Shown: piece after piece, positions 17,570 through 25,668 of the stretch
How positions within the stretch are numbered: the first letter of the stretch is position 1
Layout: each line of letters begins with the position of its first letter
Assembly: GCA_025353585.1 (NCBI GenBank)
Contig: JANXOM010000036.1
Location: 1-53,254 of the forward strand
Source of the DNA: Deltaproteobacteria bacterium
Lineage (GTDB): Bacteria > Myxococcota_A > Polyangia > Haliangiales > Haliangiaceae
Direction of reading: 5' to 3'
DNA length: 53,254 bases
Notes under the pieces: generated by a model
What the model saw: only the letters and a program-made list of their open reading frames with translations
Told to the model about the DNA's origin: nothing
The model's database searches: none
Position numbers and translations under genes: made by a program

Positions 17570-17863
17570 CTATGTTGCGTCGGGCGCCTCGAACGTCCAC
17601 GCCTTCACCACGGTGGCCCGCGCCGTCAGATCGTCGAGGACGGCGACCACCGCCGGGCGCGCGGCGAGGGCATGCCACGTGGCCAGCGTGCCCTCGGTGA
17701 TGAGGAGCGAGAGATCCCAGCGCGCGGCGGATCCATCTGCCGGAATCCCGACAACTGCGTCGCACCCGGCCTCGGCGAGGGCGGCGCGGATCCGACCCGC
17801 GAGCTCGGCGCGCCCGGGCGCCTCGTGATCGAGGAGCTTCACGAAGCAGAACCGCTGGATCAT
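17570..17863 (-). CDS. Small Dabb-like (alpha/beta barrel) protein
   Basis: 97 aa. Pattern [13 protein letters not shown] ... RWDLSLLITEGTLATWHALA ... VVAVLDDLTARATVVKAWTFE matches the size and strand-helix order of stress-responsive dimeric alpha/beta-barrel (Dabb) proteins, though identity is too low to be sure. Translationally coupled to the HAD gene by an ATGA overlap. Function unknown. Confidence 0.6.
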   Translation of the reverse strand: MIQRFCFVKLLDHEAPGRAELAGRIRAALAEAGCDAVVGIPADGSAARWDLSLLITEGTLATWHALAARPAVVAVLDDLTARATVVKAWTFEAPDAT

Positions 17864-18759
17864 GGCGCGATGCTCTGCAGGAGATACGCGGGCGCGACGA
17901 ACGGGCGGCGCGGGCGATCCGCGTCGAGGGCGGCGGTGTTCGCCTCGAGCCCGGCCGCGCGCGCGTGCTCCCAGCGCGACACGCCCGCGAGGAGCGCGGC
18001 GTCGATGCCCGCGGCGCGTGCGCCGGCGACGTCCGTCTCGAGCTGGTCGCCGATCATCACGAGGCGGCGCGGCGGGACACCGAGGAGCCCGGCGGCGTGC
18101 GCGAACAGATGCGGCTCCGGTTTGCCGAGGCGCGCGAACGTGAGCCGCAGCGCGGGGAACCGCCGGTCGAGCGCGGCTTCGATCAGCAGCGCGATGGCCC
18201 CGGCGGTGAAGCCGAGCTCGCCGTCGCCCTTTGGATAGACGAGGTCGGGGTTCGGCAGGACGAGCACGGGCGCGCGACCGGCGTCGAGCGCGCGGACCAC
18301 GGCGGAGAGAGCGAGCTCGATGCCCTGCAGGAACGGGAAGCCATCGTCGTCGCAGACGGCGAGCGCGTCGATCTCCATGCCGGCGGTCAGCGGCAACGGA
18401 ACGGCGCCACCGGCGGTGATGTACGCGCGCGAGTCATCGGTGCCGAGGACGGCGGTGCGCGCGCCCTCGAGCCCGTGGGCGCGGAGGAAGCCGGGGAGCA
18501 AGCTGCCCGACGTGACGACGCGCTCGGCGGGGATCGCCATGCCGTAGCCGGCGAAGCGCGCGGCGTACGTCGTCTGCGAGCGCGACGCGTCGTTCGTCAC
18601 GATCGCGTAGGGCACGTCGCGAGCGATGAGGGCCGCGATCAGCTCGACCGCGCCCGGCAACGGGCCACGCGCATCGACGAGCACGCCGTACGCGTCGAGC
18701 AAGATGCCGCCGTAGTGCCCCAGCAGCTCCTCGATCGTCACGGGCGTCGGTTCGGTCAC
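17860..18759 (-). CDS. HAD-superfamily phosphatase, NagD-like (IIA)
   Basis: 299 aa. HAD motifs in order: [20 protein letters not shown] (DxxG; nucleophile Asp, with Ala-Tyr replacing the usual xD, so the acid/base Asp of the DxD pair is changed to Tyr), [11 protein letters not shown] (motif II Thr), LGKPEPHLF (motif III Lys) and [18 protein letters not shown] (motif IV). The C2 cap lies between motifs II and III, as in NagD/pyridoxal phosphatases. Substrate unknown. The missing second Asp of DxD may reduce phosphatase activity or indicate a different reaction. It is divergent from thyA with only 22 bp between starts. Confidence 0.85.
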   Translation of the reverse strand: MTEPTPVTIEELLGHYGGILLDAYGVLVDARGPLPGAVELIAALIARDVPYAIVTNDASRSQTTYAARFAGYGMAIPAERVVTSGSLLPGFLRAHGLEGARTAVLGTDDSRAYITAGGAVPLPLTAGMEIDALAVCDDDGFPFLQGIELALSAVVRALDAGRAPVLVLPNPDLVYPKGDGELGFTAGAIALLIEAALDRRFPALRLTFARLGKPEPHLFAHAAGLLGVPPRRLVMIGDQLETDVAGARAAGIDAALLAGVSRWEHARAAGLEANTAALDADRPRRPFVAPAYLLQSIAP

Positions 18760-18771
18760 ACGGGGATGCTA
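18760..18771 (-). promoter_or_regulatory. Leaderless-type -10 (TAGCAT-N6-GTG)
   Basis: TAGCAT, CCCCGT, then the GTG of the HAD gene. It overlaps the opposite-strand -10 of thyA. Confidence 0.5.
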
Positions 18772-18781
18772 TACGCAAGGG
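18770..18781 (+). promoter_or_regulatory. -10-like TATACG-N6-ATG of thyA
   Basis: TATACG ends 6 nt before the thyA ATG. It matches the spacing of the leaderless boxes but not the final T. AAGGG next to the ATG is too close to act as a normal Shine-Dalgarno. Confidence 0.35.
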
Positions 18782-19597
18782 ATGCGTCCGTACCTGGATC
18801 TGCTGCGTCAGGTGCTCGAGCACGGCGAGCGCCGGGCGGACCGCACCGGCACCGGCACGCTCTCGCTGTTCGGCGCGCAGACCCGCTACGACATGCGGGA
18901 GGGGTTCCCGCTCGTCACCACGAAGAAGGTGCTGTTTCCCGCCGTGGTGCGCGAGCTCGTCTGGTTCCTGCGCGGCTCCACGAACATCAACGACGACCTC
19001 ACGCAGCACACGCCGATCTGGGACGCGTGGGCCGACCCCAGCGGCGAGCTCGGACCGATCTATGGCTCGCAGTGGCGCAACTGGGGCGGGTACGACGGCG
19101 GGGCGGGCGCAGGGCCCGGGCCCGGGACCGGGATCGACCAGATCCGCCAGGTGATCGCGGCGATCAAGAATGACCCGACCTCGCGCCGGTTGATCGTGAG
19201 CGCCTGGAACGTCGCGGACCTGCCGCGCATGAAGCTCCCGCCGTGCCACGCGCTGTTCCAGTTCTACGTGCAGGACCGCTGGCTCGACTGCCAGCTCTAC
19301 CAGCGCTCGGCGGATCTCGCGCTCGGCGTGCCGTTCAACATCGCGAGCTACGCGCTGCTGACGGCGATGGTCGCCCAGGAGTGCGAGCTCGCGCCGCGGT
19401 ACTTCATCCACACGCTCGGCGACGCGCACATCTACGTGAACCACGTCGAGGGCGTGCGGACGCAGCTCGCGCGCGATCCGCGGCCGCTGCCCAGGCTCGT
19501 GCTCGCGGAGAAGCCCACCCTCGCGATGACGTTCGAGGACGTCCAGCTCGAGGGCTACACCCACCACCCGTTCATCAAGTTCGCCGTCGCGGTGTGA
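18782..19597 (+). CDS. thyA: Thymidylate synthase
   Basis: 271 aa. Converts dUMP to dTMP with methylene-tetrahydrofolate. Motifs: [62 protein letters not shown] (catalytic Cys155), [21 protein letters not shown] and HIYVNHVEG. Compared with the E. coli type, the PTPDGRH segment is replaced by a 16-residue Gly/Pro/Ala loop (102-117). The next gene overlaps its stop by 4 nt, and folA lies just beyond in the opposite orientation, giving a folate/thymidylate neighbourhood. Confidence 0.97.
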   Translation: MRPYLDLLRQVLEHGERRADRTGTGTLSLFGAQTRYDMREGFPLVTTKKVLFPAVVRELVWFLRGSTNINDDLTQHTPIWDAWADPSGELGPIYGSQWRNWGGYDGGAGAGPGPGTGIDQIRQVIAAIKNDPTSRRLIVSAWNVADLPRMKLPPCHALFQFYVQDRWLDCQLYQRSADLALGVPFNIASYALLTAMVAQECELAPRYFIHTLGDAHIYVNHVEGVRTQLARDPRPLPRLVLAEKPTLAMTFEDVQLEGYTHHPFIKFAVAV

Positions 19598-20358
19598 GGC
19601 GGCTCCTCGGCATAGCGGCGGCGCTGCTCGTCGCCCGGGCCCGGACGGCGGGCGCCGGCCCGCACCCGCGGTTCGAGCCGACCGATCTCGAGATCGAGCA
19701 GCCGGGCGTGACGGAGCTCGATCTGCAGGTCGGCGCGGTGAAGGGCCCGGGCGCGTCGCGCATCGTGGTGCCCGACTTCGAGCTCGACGTCGGCATCATG
19801 AAGAACTTCGAGCTCGACCTCGATGGCGCGCTCGGCGCCGAGGGCGCGGGGCACACGGTGCTCTTCGATCACCTCCAGCGCGACAACCTCTGGGCGAGCG
19901 CGAAGGTCGGCCTGTTCGACCACGTCGACGAGGTGGCGGACCGCGCGTACGGTCTCGGCCTCCAGGTCGGGCCGAAGCTGCCCGTCGGGGTCGCCGCGCA
20001 CGGGATCGGCATCGAGGGCGTGCTGCTGCTCGGCTATCACGGCGGCCCGTGGCACCTCGTGCTCGAGCTCGGCGGCCTCGACGATCCGCACAGCACGGGC
20101 GCGAAGCGGCCCGTCGGCGCCGAGGCGGGCCTCGACCTCGAGTACGAGATCGTCGACAACCGCTGGTCGTTCCTCGGCGAGGCGGGCGGCGTCTGGTACC
20201 GCTCGTCGGACGCGTCGCAGCTGGCGCTCACCGCCGGCATCCAGTTCTCGCCGAACGACCACCTGGACCTCTCGGTCGTGGCGCTCGTGGGCATCCTCTC
20301 CGGCAGCGACCCCTACGGCCTGCTCCTCGGCATCTCGCCCAAGTTCAAGCTCTGGTAG
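19594..20358 (+). CDS. Putative outer-membrane beta-barrel protein
   Basis: 254 aa, GTG start overlapping the thyA stop (translational coupling). Signal peptide [21 protein letters not shown], then alternating amphipathic strands with short turns ([90 protein letters not shown]) typical of a small barrel ending in an aromatic residue (Trp). No family recognised; it may be a transporter-like or structural porin. Its 3' end overlaps folA by 14 bp on the other strand. Link to nucleotide metabolism is positional only. Confidence 0.65.
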   Translation: MRRLLGIAAALLVARARTAGAGPHPRFEPTDLEIEQPGVTELDLQVGAVKGPGASRIVVPDFELDVGIMKNFELDLDGALGAEGAGHTVLFDHLQRDNLWASAKVGLFDHVDEVADRAYGLGLQVGPKLPVGVAAHGIGIEGVLLLGYHGGPWHLVLELGGLDDPHSTGAKRPVGAEAGLDLEYEIVDNRWSFLGEAGGVWYRSSDASQLALTAGIQFSPNDHLDLSVVALVGILSGSDPYGLLLGISPKFKLW

Positions 20359-20890
20359 CCAGCGCGAGCCGCTCGATCCGATAGCGCACGCCGTTATCCT
20401 CGTGCGCCACGACCGGCCATGTGGGCTCGGCGCGAAAGCCGGCGGCGTCGAGATCCGGCAGGTGCGTGTCGCACGCGAAGCGCCCCTCGACGCGCGTCAG
20501 GTAGACCCAGCGCAGCCGCGCATCGGCGAGCGCGAGGCGAAAGATCTCCGCGCCGCCGACCACGAACACCGTCGCCAGATCGGGCGCGGCGTCACACGCG
20601 ACCAGCGCCGCCTCGAGCGAGGTCTCGTACGCCGCGCCCGCCGGCGCCTCGCCCGCGATGCCGCCGCGCGAGACCACGAGGTTCCACCGGCGCGGCAGCG
20701 GCTTGCTATTCACCTCGGTGCTCTGCCACGTCTTGCGGCCCATCACGATCGCGTTGCGCTGCCCCTCCGGCGCCTCGCTCGTGATGCGGCGGAAGTGCGC
20801 GAGGTCCGCCTTGAGGCGCGGCCACGGCAGCCCGGCGGTCTTGCCGATGCCCCAGTCGAGATCCGCCGCGACGACGATGTCGAACGTCAT
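20345..20890 (-). CDS. folA: Dihydrofolate reductase
   Basis: 181 aa. NADPH-dependent reduction of dihydrofolate, recycling the folate oxidised by ThyA. Motifs: FDIVVAADLDWGIGKTAGLPWP (N-terminal), NAIVMGRKTWQS, PLPRRWNLVVSR, VFVVGGAEIFRLAL (GGxxI/V) and YLTRVEGRFACDTHLP. The LPWP and KTWQS/PLP.R.N.V.SR blocks resemble eukaryotic and bifunctional DHFRs at least as much as E. coli FolA. An in-frame ATG at 20944 would add 18 basic residues and was not preferred. It lies 10 bp after the upstream lipoprotein stop, so the two are probably cotranscribed. Confidence 0.93.
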   Translation of the reverse strand: MTFDIVVAADLDWGIGKTAGLPWPRLKADLAHFRRITSEAPEGQRNAIVMGRKTWQSTEVNSKPLPRRWNLVVSRGGIAGEAPAGAAYETSLEAALVACDAAPDLATVFVVGGAEIFRLALADARLRWVYLTRVEGRFACDTHLPDLDAAGFRAEPTWPVVAHEDNGVRYRIERLALATRA

Positions 20891-20900
20891 GCCTCCGAGA

Positions 20901-22079
20901 TTACTGCACGACCGACGGCGCGCACGTCGAGACGCCCGCGCCATCGATGTTGAACGCGAGGTTGTCGATCACGATCGCGTACGCGCCGGTCGCCTTGTCG
21001 ATCGCGCGGACCGTGGAGTCGGTGACGCCGTTGGCGTCCGTGGTCGTGACGAAGATGTAGAAGACGCCGCCCCACTGCGCGAAGGCCCAGTCGCGGATCT
21101 GGTTGCCGAGGCCCGTCGTGCCGAGCGGGTACGTCGAGCCGACGGGCGCGCCGCTCGTGCGATCGATCTCCTGCACGTACGCCGGGCCGCTCGTGATGAC
21201 GGGGAAGAAGCCGTACAGCTTCGCCTCGTTCGTGCCCGTCAGCTCCGGGCTGAAGTCCGAGGCCGCCGTCAGCGTGCCGACCTGCGTCGGCGTGTACATG
21301 CCCGCGTGCGTATCGACGACCGCGAGCTTGCCCATCGGCCCCGCGCTGTCCCCGCCGCCGGCCGTGAACAACTTCTCCGTCGTGGCGGTGGCCGAGTCGG
21401 TCACGAAGCCCATGCCGAACAGGTCCATCCCGCCGGCGCGCGCGACGTAGCCGCTCGCGGTGCACGACGCGTCGGTGAGCGAGACGTTGAAGACCTCGCC
21501 GCTCGTGTACTCGACCCACGCCTTGCCGTCGCGATCGACGCCCATCGAGAACGGCATCACCATCGCGTTGCCGGACTGGATCGAGGGCTGCGTCGTCGGG
21601 CAGGCGAGCGTGCCGATCTTCACGAACGGATCGCCGGGCAGCTTCCGGGGATCGAAGCTCAGGAAGTCGTTCTGCTCGTCGACGACGTACACGAGATCGA
21701 CGCCGTCGGCCGTGCACACGTTCGTGCACGCGCCCGCCGAGCACGTCGTACCCGCGCCGCACGCCTGCATCATCGCCCCGAACGAGCCGTCGGCGTTGCA
21801 CGCCACGACGTCGCTACCGGCGCACGTCGCCGCCCCGACCGTCGGATCGCACGCGACGCAGCCGAGGTTCGCCGAGCACGTGGCGCTGCAGGTGTCGCTC
21901 GTCTGGAACACGCCGCCGACGCACTTCTGCCAGTCCCCCGCGGAGCAGCGCGTGACATCGCCGGTGCACGGGTCGCCGGACGGGGCGTCGGGGGCGGACG
22001 CGTCGGGCGTCGCGAGATCGTGGTGCGCGCCGCACGCGGTTAGGACAGCGACGAGGAACAGCGAGCGAGACGAGCGCAT
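20901..22079 (-). CDS. Cys-rich lipoprotein with propeller-like C-domain
   Basis: 392 aa. Signal peptide MRSSRSLFLVAVLTAC; DASAPDAPSGD linker; then three short Cys modules (CTGDVTRCSAGDWQKC, CSATCSANLGCVAC, CAGSDVVACNADGSFGAMMQAC) of the kind found in other myxobacterial lipoproteins in this window (compare CSADG at 3353). The remaining 280 residues look like a beta-propeller or WD-like fold (VYVVDEQNDFLSFDP, MGVDRDGKAWVEYTSG, LAVVDTHAGMYTP, VRAIDKATGAYAIVIDN). No enzyme motif. GATAAT sits 6 nt before its ATG. It is upstream of folA on the same strand. Confidence 0.7.
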   Translation of the reverse strand: MRSSRSLFLVAVLTACGAHHDLATPDASAPDAPSGDPCTGDVTRCSAGDWQKCVGGVFQTSDTCSATCSANLGCVACDPTVGAATCAGSDVVACNADGSFGAMMQACGAGTTCSAGACTNVCTADGVDLVYVVDEQNDFLSFDPRKLPGDPFVKIGTLACPTTQPSIQSGNAMVMPFSMGVDRDGKAWVEYTSGEVFNVSLTDASCTASGYVARAGGMDLFGMGFVTDSATATTEKLFTAGGGDSAGPMGKLAVVDTHAGMYTPTQVGTLTAASDFSPELTGTNEAKLYGFFPVITSGPAYVQEIDRTSGAPVGSTYPLGTTGLGNQIRDWAFAQWGGVFYIFVTTTDANGVTDSTVRAIDKATGAYAIVIDNLAFNIDGAGVSTCAPSVVQ

Positions 22080-22091
22080 CGCGAAATTATC
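22080..22091 (-). promoter_or_regulatory. Leaderless-type -10 (GATAAT-N6-ATG)
   Basis: GATAAT, TTCGCG, ATG on the minus strand. GCGACA 18 nt further upstream may serve as a weak -35. Confidence 0.5.
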
Positions 22092-22168
22092 GCAGGCGCA
22101 GCCGCGGCTTGTCGCTGTGGGCATTCAACGACCTTGTCGCCGTGCGCCGCCGCTCGGGCAAGAAGGGA

Positions 22169-23596
22169 CTAGTTGAGGAGCGCCTCTTCGGCGCTCTCCT
22201 TCTTCTCGACCGGATCAGGCGCTTTGGGAGGAGCCGCCGGGACCGGGGGCGCGGGCGCCGCCATCTTCTTCGCGGTGCTCTCCATCATGAACTGCATGAT
22301 GTACGGGAAGCCGACCTGGAGACCGTTGAGCTTCGGGGCGAGCGTCGTCTGCAGGCCGAACATGATGACGGCCGCGCGCTCGACGTAGAACCAGCCCTCG
22401 GGATACGCCACGGACTTCATCAGCTCGCGGAGCTCGGCCTTCTTCATGTCCGGGTCGTGGAGCTGCTGCGCCACGGCGGGATCGATCTTCGAGAAGTCCG
22501 AGATGTTGATGCTCAAGAGCTTCTCGAAGTACTTGCGCACCGTCGACTCCAGCAGCGCGCGGTCGCCGCCGGCGGCCATGAAGCCCATCTCGTCGATGCC
22601 GCGCACCACGAGGTCGTCCTTGCGCGTCATCAGGCCCTGCAGGATGTCGAACATGCCGTTCGCGAGGTTCGGCGACAGCTCCGTCGCCGAGCCAAGATCG
22701 AGCACGACGATGCGGACCTGGCCCTCGGGCCCCCGCTGTACGAAGAAGTTTCCGGGGTGCGGATCGGCGTGGAAGAAGCGATCGATGAAGAGCTGCTTGT
22801 AGAACGCCTTCACGAGCTTCGTGGCGACGTCGTACGGGTCGAGCTGCAGCGAGGCCAGCGCATCCTTCTTCGTGATCTTGACGCCGTCCATGAAGGACAT
22901 CGTCATCACCGTCTTCGCGCTCCACTCCGGGTAGACCTTCGGGAACAGGATGTCCGGATCGCTCTCGAAGTTCTTCGCCATCCGCTCGACGCACAGCGCC
23001 TCGTTCACGAGATCGGTCTCGCGCACCAGCATGTCACCGAGCTGTTGATGGACGCGGTCGATCTGCTGCACGGGCACGAACGCCTGCATGAGCCGCACGG
23101 CCCAGCCGAGCACGCGCAGGTCGACGGCGATGATCGTCGCGACCTTCGGGTAGAGGATCTTCACCGCCAGGCGCTCGCCGGCGGCGTTGCGCGCCTCGTG
23201 CACCTGACCGAGCGACGCGGCCGCGATCGGCGTGCGCGCGAAGCTCGCGAACGCCTGCTCCGGCTCCTTACCGAACGCGGCGACGAACGTCTTGCGGACC
23301 TCGTTGTACGTCGCCGGCGGGACATCGTCCTGCAGGCCCTCGAGCTCCTCGGTGTACTCGCGCGGGAGGAACGTCCCCATGACGGAGAGGATCTGGCCGA
23401 GCTTGATGTACACGCCGCGCAATGACACGAAGCCACGGAACATGCGGCGCGCGTTCCGGCGATGCAGCTTCTTCCAGCGCTCGCGCGTTCCATAGCGCGC
23501 CGGCCAGAGCCTCGCCCACGACACCCGCCACATGTAACTGAGGAAGATAACGGCGAAGACCCGTAACGCACGGATAAGGCGAATCGCGGCCCACAT
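22169..23596 (-). CDS. ABC1/AarF (UbiB-family) atypical kinase
   Basis: 475 aa. UbiB-type protein-kinase-like fold: IKLGQILS (KxGQ motif), IAAASLGQVH (Ala-rich loop replacing the Gly loop), AVKILYP (Lys), RETDLVNEA (Glu), FHADPHPGNFF (catalytic loop) and VVLDLGSAT (metal-binding DxG). The family supports ubiquinone and other isoprenoid lipid pathways with ATPase activity. The C-terminus has a hydrophobic LQVGFPYIMQFMME segment then a Pro/Ala tail. No ubi genes are adjacent, so the pathway is inferred from family only. Divergent from hemF with a 67-bp gap. Its start lacks the TAnnnT-N6 signal. Confidence 0.88.
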   Translation of the reverse strand: MWAAIRLIRALRVFAVIFLSYMWRVSWARLWPARYGTRERWKKLHRRNARRMFRGFVSLRGVYIKLGQILSVMGTFLPREYTEELEGLQDDVPPATYNEVRKTFVAAFGKEPEQAFASFARTPIAAASLGQVHEARNAAGERLAVKILYPKVATIIAVDLRVLGWAVRLMQAFVPVQQIDRVHQQLGDMLVRETDLVNEALCVERMAKNFESDPDILFPKVYPEWSAKTVMTMSFMDGVKITKKDALASLQLDPYDVATKLVKAFYKQLFIDRFFHADPHPGNFFVQRGPEGQVRIVVLDLGSATELSPNLANGMFDILQGLMTRKDDLVVRGIDEMGFMAAGGDRALLESTVRKYFEKLLSINISDFSKIDPAVAQQLHDPDMKKAELRELMKSVAYPEGWFYVERAAVIMFGLQTTLAPKLNGLQVGFPYIMQFMMESTAKKMAAPAPPVPAAPPKAPDPVEKKESAEEALLN

Positions 23597-23651
23597 GAAG
23601 TTCTAGTCGCGCAGGCTCACATGCAACGAGCTCGCCTGCGCCCGCCGATGT

Positions 23652-23663
23652 TAGCATGCGCGC
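23652..23663 (+). promoter_or_regulatory. Leaderless-type -10 (TAGCAT-N6-GTG)
   Basis: TAGCAT, GCGCGC, then the hemF GTG. No Shine-Dalgarno and no convincing -35. Confidence 0.45.
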
Positions 23664-24584
23664 GTGTCCGACCTCTTCGATCGCGCGGCCAAGTTCTATT
23701 CGGATCTGCAGAGTGACATCTGTCGCGCCGTGGCGGATGCGGACGGCACGGCGCAGTTCTCCACCGATGCCTGGCAGCGTCCCGGCGGCGGCGGCGGTAT
23801 CGCGCGCGTGCTCGCCGGTGGCGCGGTGTTCGAGAAGGCGGGCGTCAACTGGTCGAGCGTCGAGGGAGAGCTGCCCGCGGAGCTGGCCGACCACATGCCG
23901 GGCGAGGGCAGGGTGTTCCGCGCCACGGGCGTCTCGCTCGTGCTCCATCCGCGCTCCCCGATGGCGCCGACGACGCACGCGAACTTTCGCTGCCTGACGA
24001 AGGGCAACGCGCTGTGGTTCGGCGGCGGCGCCGACCTCACGCCCTACTACCTCGAGCGCGCCGACGCGGTGCACTTCCACCAGACGCTGCTCGACGTGTG
24101 CGAGCGCCATCGCCCGGTGGGCGACTACGACCGGTTCAAGGCGTGGTGCGACGACTACTTCTTTTTGCCGCACCGCAACGAGACGCGCGGCGTGGGTGGC
24201 CTGTTCTTCGATTACCTGGGCGGCAAGGGCGAGCACCCGCCGGAGGACATCTTCGCGTTCGTGCAGGACCTCGGGCGCGCGTTCGTGGCCGCGTACCTCC
24301 CGATCGTCAAGCGCCGGCACCGCGAGCCGTACGGCGAGGCCGAGCGCAACTGGCAGCTGATCCGGCGCGGGCGGTACGTCGAGTTCAACCTCATCTACGA
24401 CCGCGGGACCCTGTTTGGCCTCAAGACGAACGGGCGCGTGGAGTCGATCCTCATGTCGCTGCCGCCGCTGGTGCGGTGGGATTACGACGTGATGCCGGAG
24501 CCCGGGTCGCGCGAGGCCGAGCTGGTCTCGAGCCTGCGCGCGACGGACTGGCTCGGGCGCGTACCGGTCGAAGCGAGGACCTGA
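23664..24584 (+). CDS. hemF: Oxygen-dependent coproporphyrinogen III oxidase
   Basis: 306 aa, usual length. It decarboxylates two propionates of coproporphyrinogen III using O2 to give protoporphyrinogen IX in haem synthesis. Conserved blocks: THANFRCL, LWFGGGADLTPYYL, FFLPHRNETRGVGGLFFDYL, REPYGEAERNWQLIRRGRYVEFNLIYDRGT (in part) and FGLKTNGRVESILMSLPP. The dependence on O2 implies an aerobic cell. It starts with GTG; the downstream gap holds a GATC-rich patch and a T6 run (24594-24600). Confidence 0.97.
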   Translation: MSDLFDRAAKFYSDLQSDICRAVADADGTAQFSTDAWQRPGGGGGIARVLAGGAVFEKAGVNWSSVEGELPAELADHMPGEGRVFRATGVSLVLHPRSPMAPTTHANFRCLTKGNALWFGGGADLTPYYLERADAVHFHQTLLDVCERHRPVGDYDRFKAWCDDYFFLPHRNETRGVGGLFFDYLGGKGEHPPEDIFAFVQDLGRAFVAAYLPIVKRRHREPYGEAERNWQLIRRGRYVEFNLIYDRGTLFGLKTNGRVESILMSLPPLVRWDYDVMPEPGSREAELVSSLRATDWLGRVPVEART

Positions 24585-24744
24585 TCCCCGTGGATTTTTT
24601 CGCGATCGTTTCGGATCTGAGCGGGATCACTCGTGATCGTGGCGATCCTGACGATGTTCTCGTGAGGTTTCGATCGCTTGGCTGTCAGACCCAACCCTTA
24701 GCTTCTCGCACGTAGACGGGAGTCCAAGGCTAGTAGTGTTAGCC
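24585..24744. other. Intergenic, GATC-rich
   Basis: Between hemF and the RHH gene. It carries six GATC sites in about 95 bp (a seventh overlaps the hemF stop), a small palindrome GATCACTCGTGATC and a T6 run after a weak ATCC/GGAT stem that may terminate hemF. No ORF support. Confidence 0.4.
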
Positions 24745-24773
24745 TTGACGGTACCCTACCCGTAGCGTAAGGA
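24745..24773 (+). promoter_or_regulatory. Promoter of RHH gene (TTGACG-N17-TAAGGA)
   Basis: TTGACG (24745-24750), a 17-nt spacer, TAAGGA (24768-24773), then 6 nt to the ATG at 24780. AAGGA could equally be a Shine-Dalgarno at 6-nt spacing, so the -10 assignment is ambiguous. Confidence 0.45.
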
Positions 24774-24779
24774 ATTATT

Positions 24780-25193
24780 ATGGCCAAGAAGCAAACTCGC
24801 CGGAGCATCTCGGTAAGCCGGACGACGTACGAGCGCCTCAAGGCGTTCTGCGAGACCAACAACATCTCGATGAGCCAGTTCGTGGAGACGCGGGTCGGGG
24901 ACTTCCTCGAGTCGGACCCCAGCGAGCCTGCGCCGGCTCGCCCGGCCACGCCTGCTCCGCTCCCGCAGCGGACCGCCATGATCCCGCCGGCCCCGCGCCA
25001 GGCCGCGCCGACCCCGGCTCGCCCCGTCGAGGCCGCGCCACAGGTCGCTCGCCCCGCGGTCGCGCCCGCTCCGATGACGAGCGCCGCCGCGCGTTACGCG
25101 GTCGATCCCCCGCCGCCGGTCATCAAGCCGAAGCAGGAGACGGCGGCCCCCAAGCCGGCCGAGAAGCGGCCGGACCAGATCTTCACGTTCTAG
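24780..25193 (+). CDS. Ribbon-helix-helix-like protein with Pro/Ala linker
   Basis: 137 aa. Residues 1-43 ([36 protein letters not shown]) fit a beta-alpha-alpha ribbon-helix-helix DNA-binding fold of the MetJ/Arc/CopG type, with basic residues at the start. Residues 48-125 are almost only Pro, Ala, Arg and Gln. The C-terminus ends [10 protein letters not shown], a short hydrophobic/aromatic peptide that may be a docking motif. A transcription factor or chromosome-associated protein is plausible; the target is unknown. No toxin partner is adjacent, so an antitoxin is unlikely. It is followed by three hairpins. Confidence 0.75.
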   Translation: MAKKQTRRSISVSRTTYERLKAFCETNNISMSQFVETRVGDFLESDPSEPAPARPATPAPLPQRTAMIPPAPRQAAPTPARPVEAAPQVARPAVAPAPMTSAAARYAVDPPPPVIKPKQETAAPKPAEKRPDQIFTF

Positions 25194-25232
25194 CGTCTCG
25201 CCCGTTCGCAAAATTCGAGTTGTGGCCATCGG

Positions 25233-25254
25233 ACGTCGCCCGCGGAGGCGACGT
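25233..25254 (+). terminator. Hairpin 1 after RHH gene
   Basis: ACGTCGCC-CGCGGA-GGCGACGT, a perfect 8-bp stem followed by TTGCATTTT, terminator-like for the plus-strand RHH gene. Confidence 0.55.
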
Positions 25255-25259
25255 TTGCA

Positions 25260-25292
25260 TTTTCGGCGGCGGTCCGCCGCGTCAGCCGAAAA
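25260..25292. terminator. Hairpin 2 (nested) after RHH gene
   Basis: TTTTCGGC pairs with GCCGAAAA and encloses a second small stem (GCGGCGG/CCGCCGC). Confidence 0.45.
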
Positions 25293-25296
25293 AAAT

Positions 25297-25321
25297 AACG
25301 GGCCCCAGAGGCGGGCCCGTT
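25297..25321. terminator. Hairpin 3, Rho-independent-like
   Basis: AACGGGCCC-7 nt-GGGCCCGTT, a perfect 9-bp stem. A7 lies upstream, so on the minus strand it would be followed by a long T-run. It may work in both directions. Confidence 0.6.
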
Positions 25322-25668
25322 TGCTCCTAGCTATACCGGTCGCCACAGCGGCGGCCGGAGAAGCCAGAGGGGTTTACGAAGTCGTTCCCCTCAGCGAGCT
25401 ACGTCTGGTACTTGGCATGTTTGCTCTGACCTCCCCTGGCATGAGCCAGAGCCCCGACTCGCGGCCCGCCAGCATCATTGCGGCGGTTCCCGGGTCGAAG
25501 CCTTCGTTATGGGCGCAGCGGCCCGTTGCGAAGCTCACGAAGCGTTGTGTACCGGAATGGGTCTACCGCTCGTGTTCTCGGCGACGAATGTCGCACGACC
25601 ACTATGCGACAAGCCGATCGGATTGGCCAGTCTCTCGTGCGATCTCGTTGTGCTATGCACCGGCCCGC

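Larger units (their letters stand above)
25194..25668 (+). other. 475-bp structured non-coding region upstream of queF
   Basis: No reading frame here looks coding (base use differs from neighbouring genes and is less GC-rich). It holds tandem hairpins: ACGTCGCC/GGCGACGT, TTTTCGGC/GCCGAAAA, AACGGGCCC/GGGCCCGTT, GAGGGG/CCCCTC (25367-25392), CTGGC/GCCAG (25436-25449) and GTCGCA/TGCGAC (25590-25610). TGCTATGCA at 25651-25659 is an extended -10-like sequence 9 nt before the queF ATG. It could encode a small RNA or a regulatory leader, but no known element is recognised. Confidence 0.5.

Noticed and set aside
24583..24600. Rho-independent terminator of hemF
   Set aside because: Only a 4-bp ATCC/GGAT stem precedes the T6 run, too weak to call as a separate feature.
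25322..25410. preQ1 riboswitch before queF
   Set aside because: CTAGCTATACC slightly recalls the preQ1-I loop, and a GAGGGG/CCCCTC stem exists, but the A-rich tail and correct stem order are missing.
25222..25668. N-terminal extension of queF in the same frame
   Set aside because: The extension crosses three hairpins, has base use unlike coding sequence and no similarity to QueF. The 120-aa form matches the family length.
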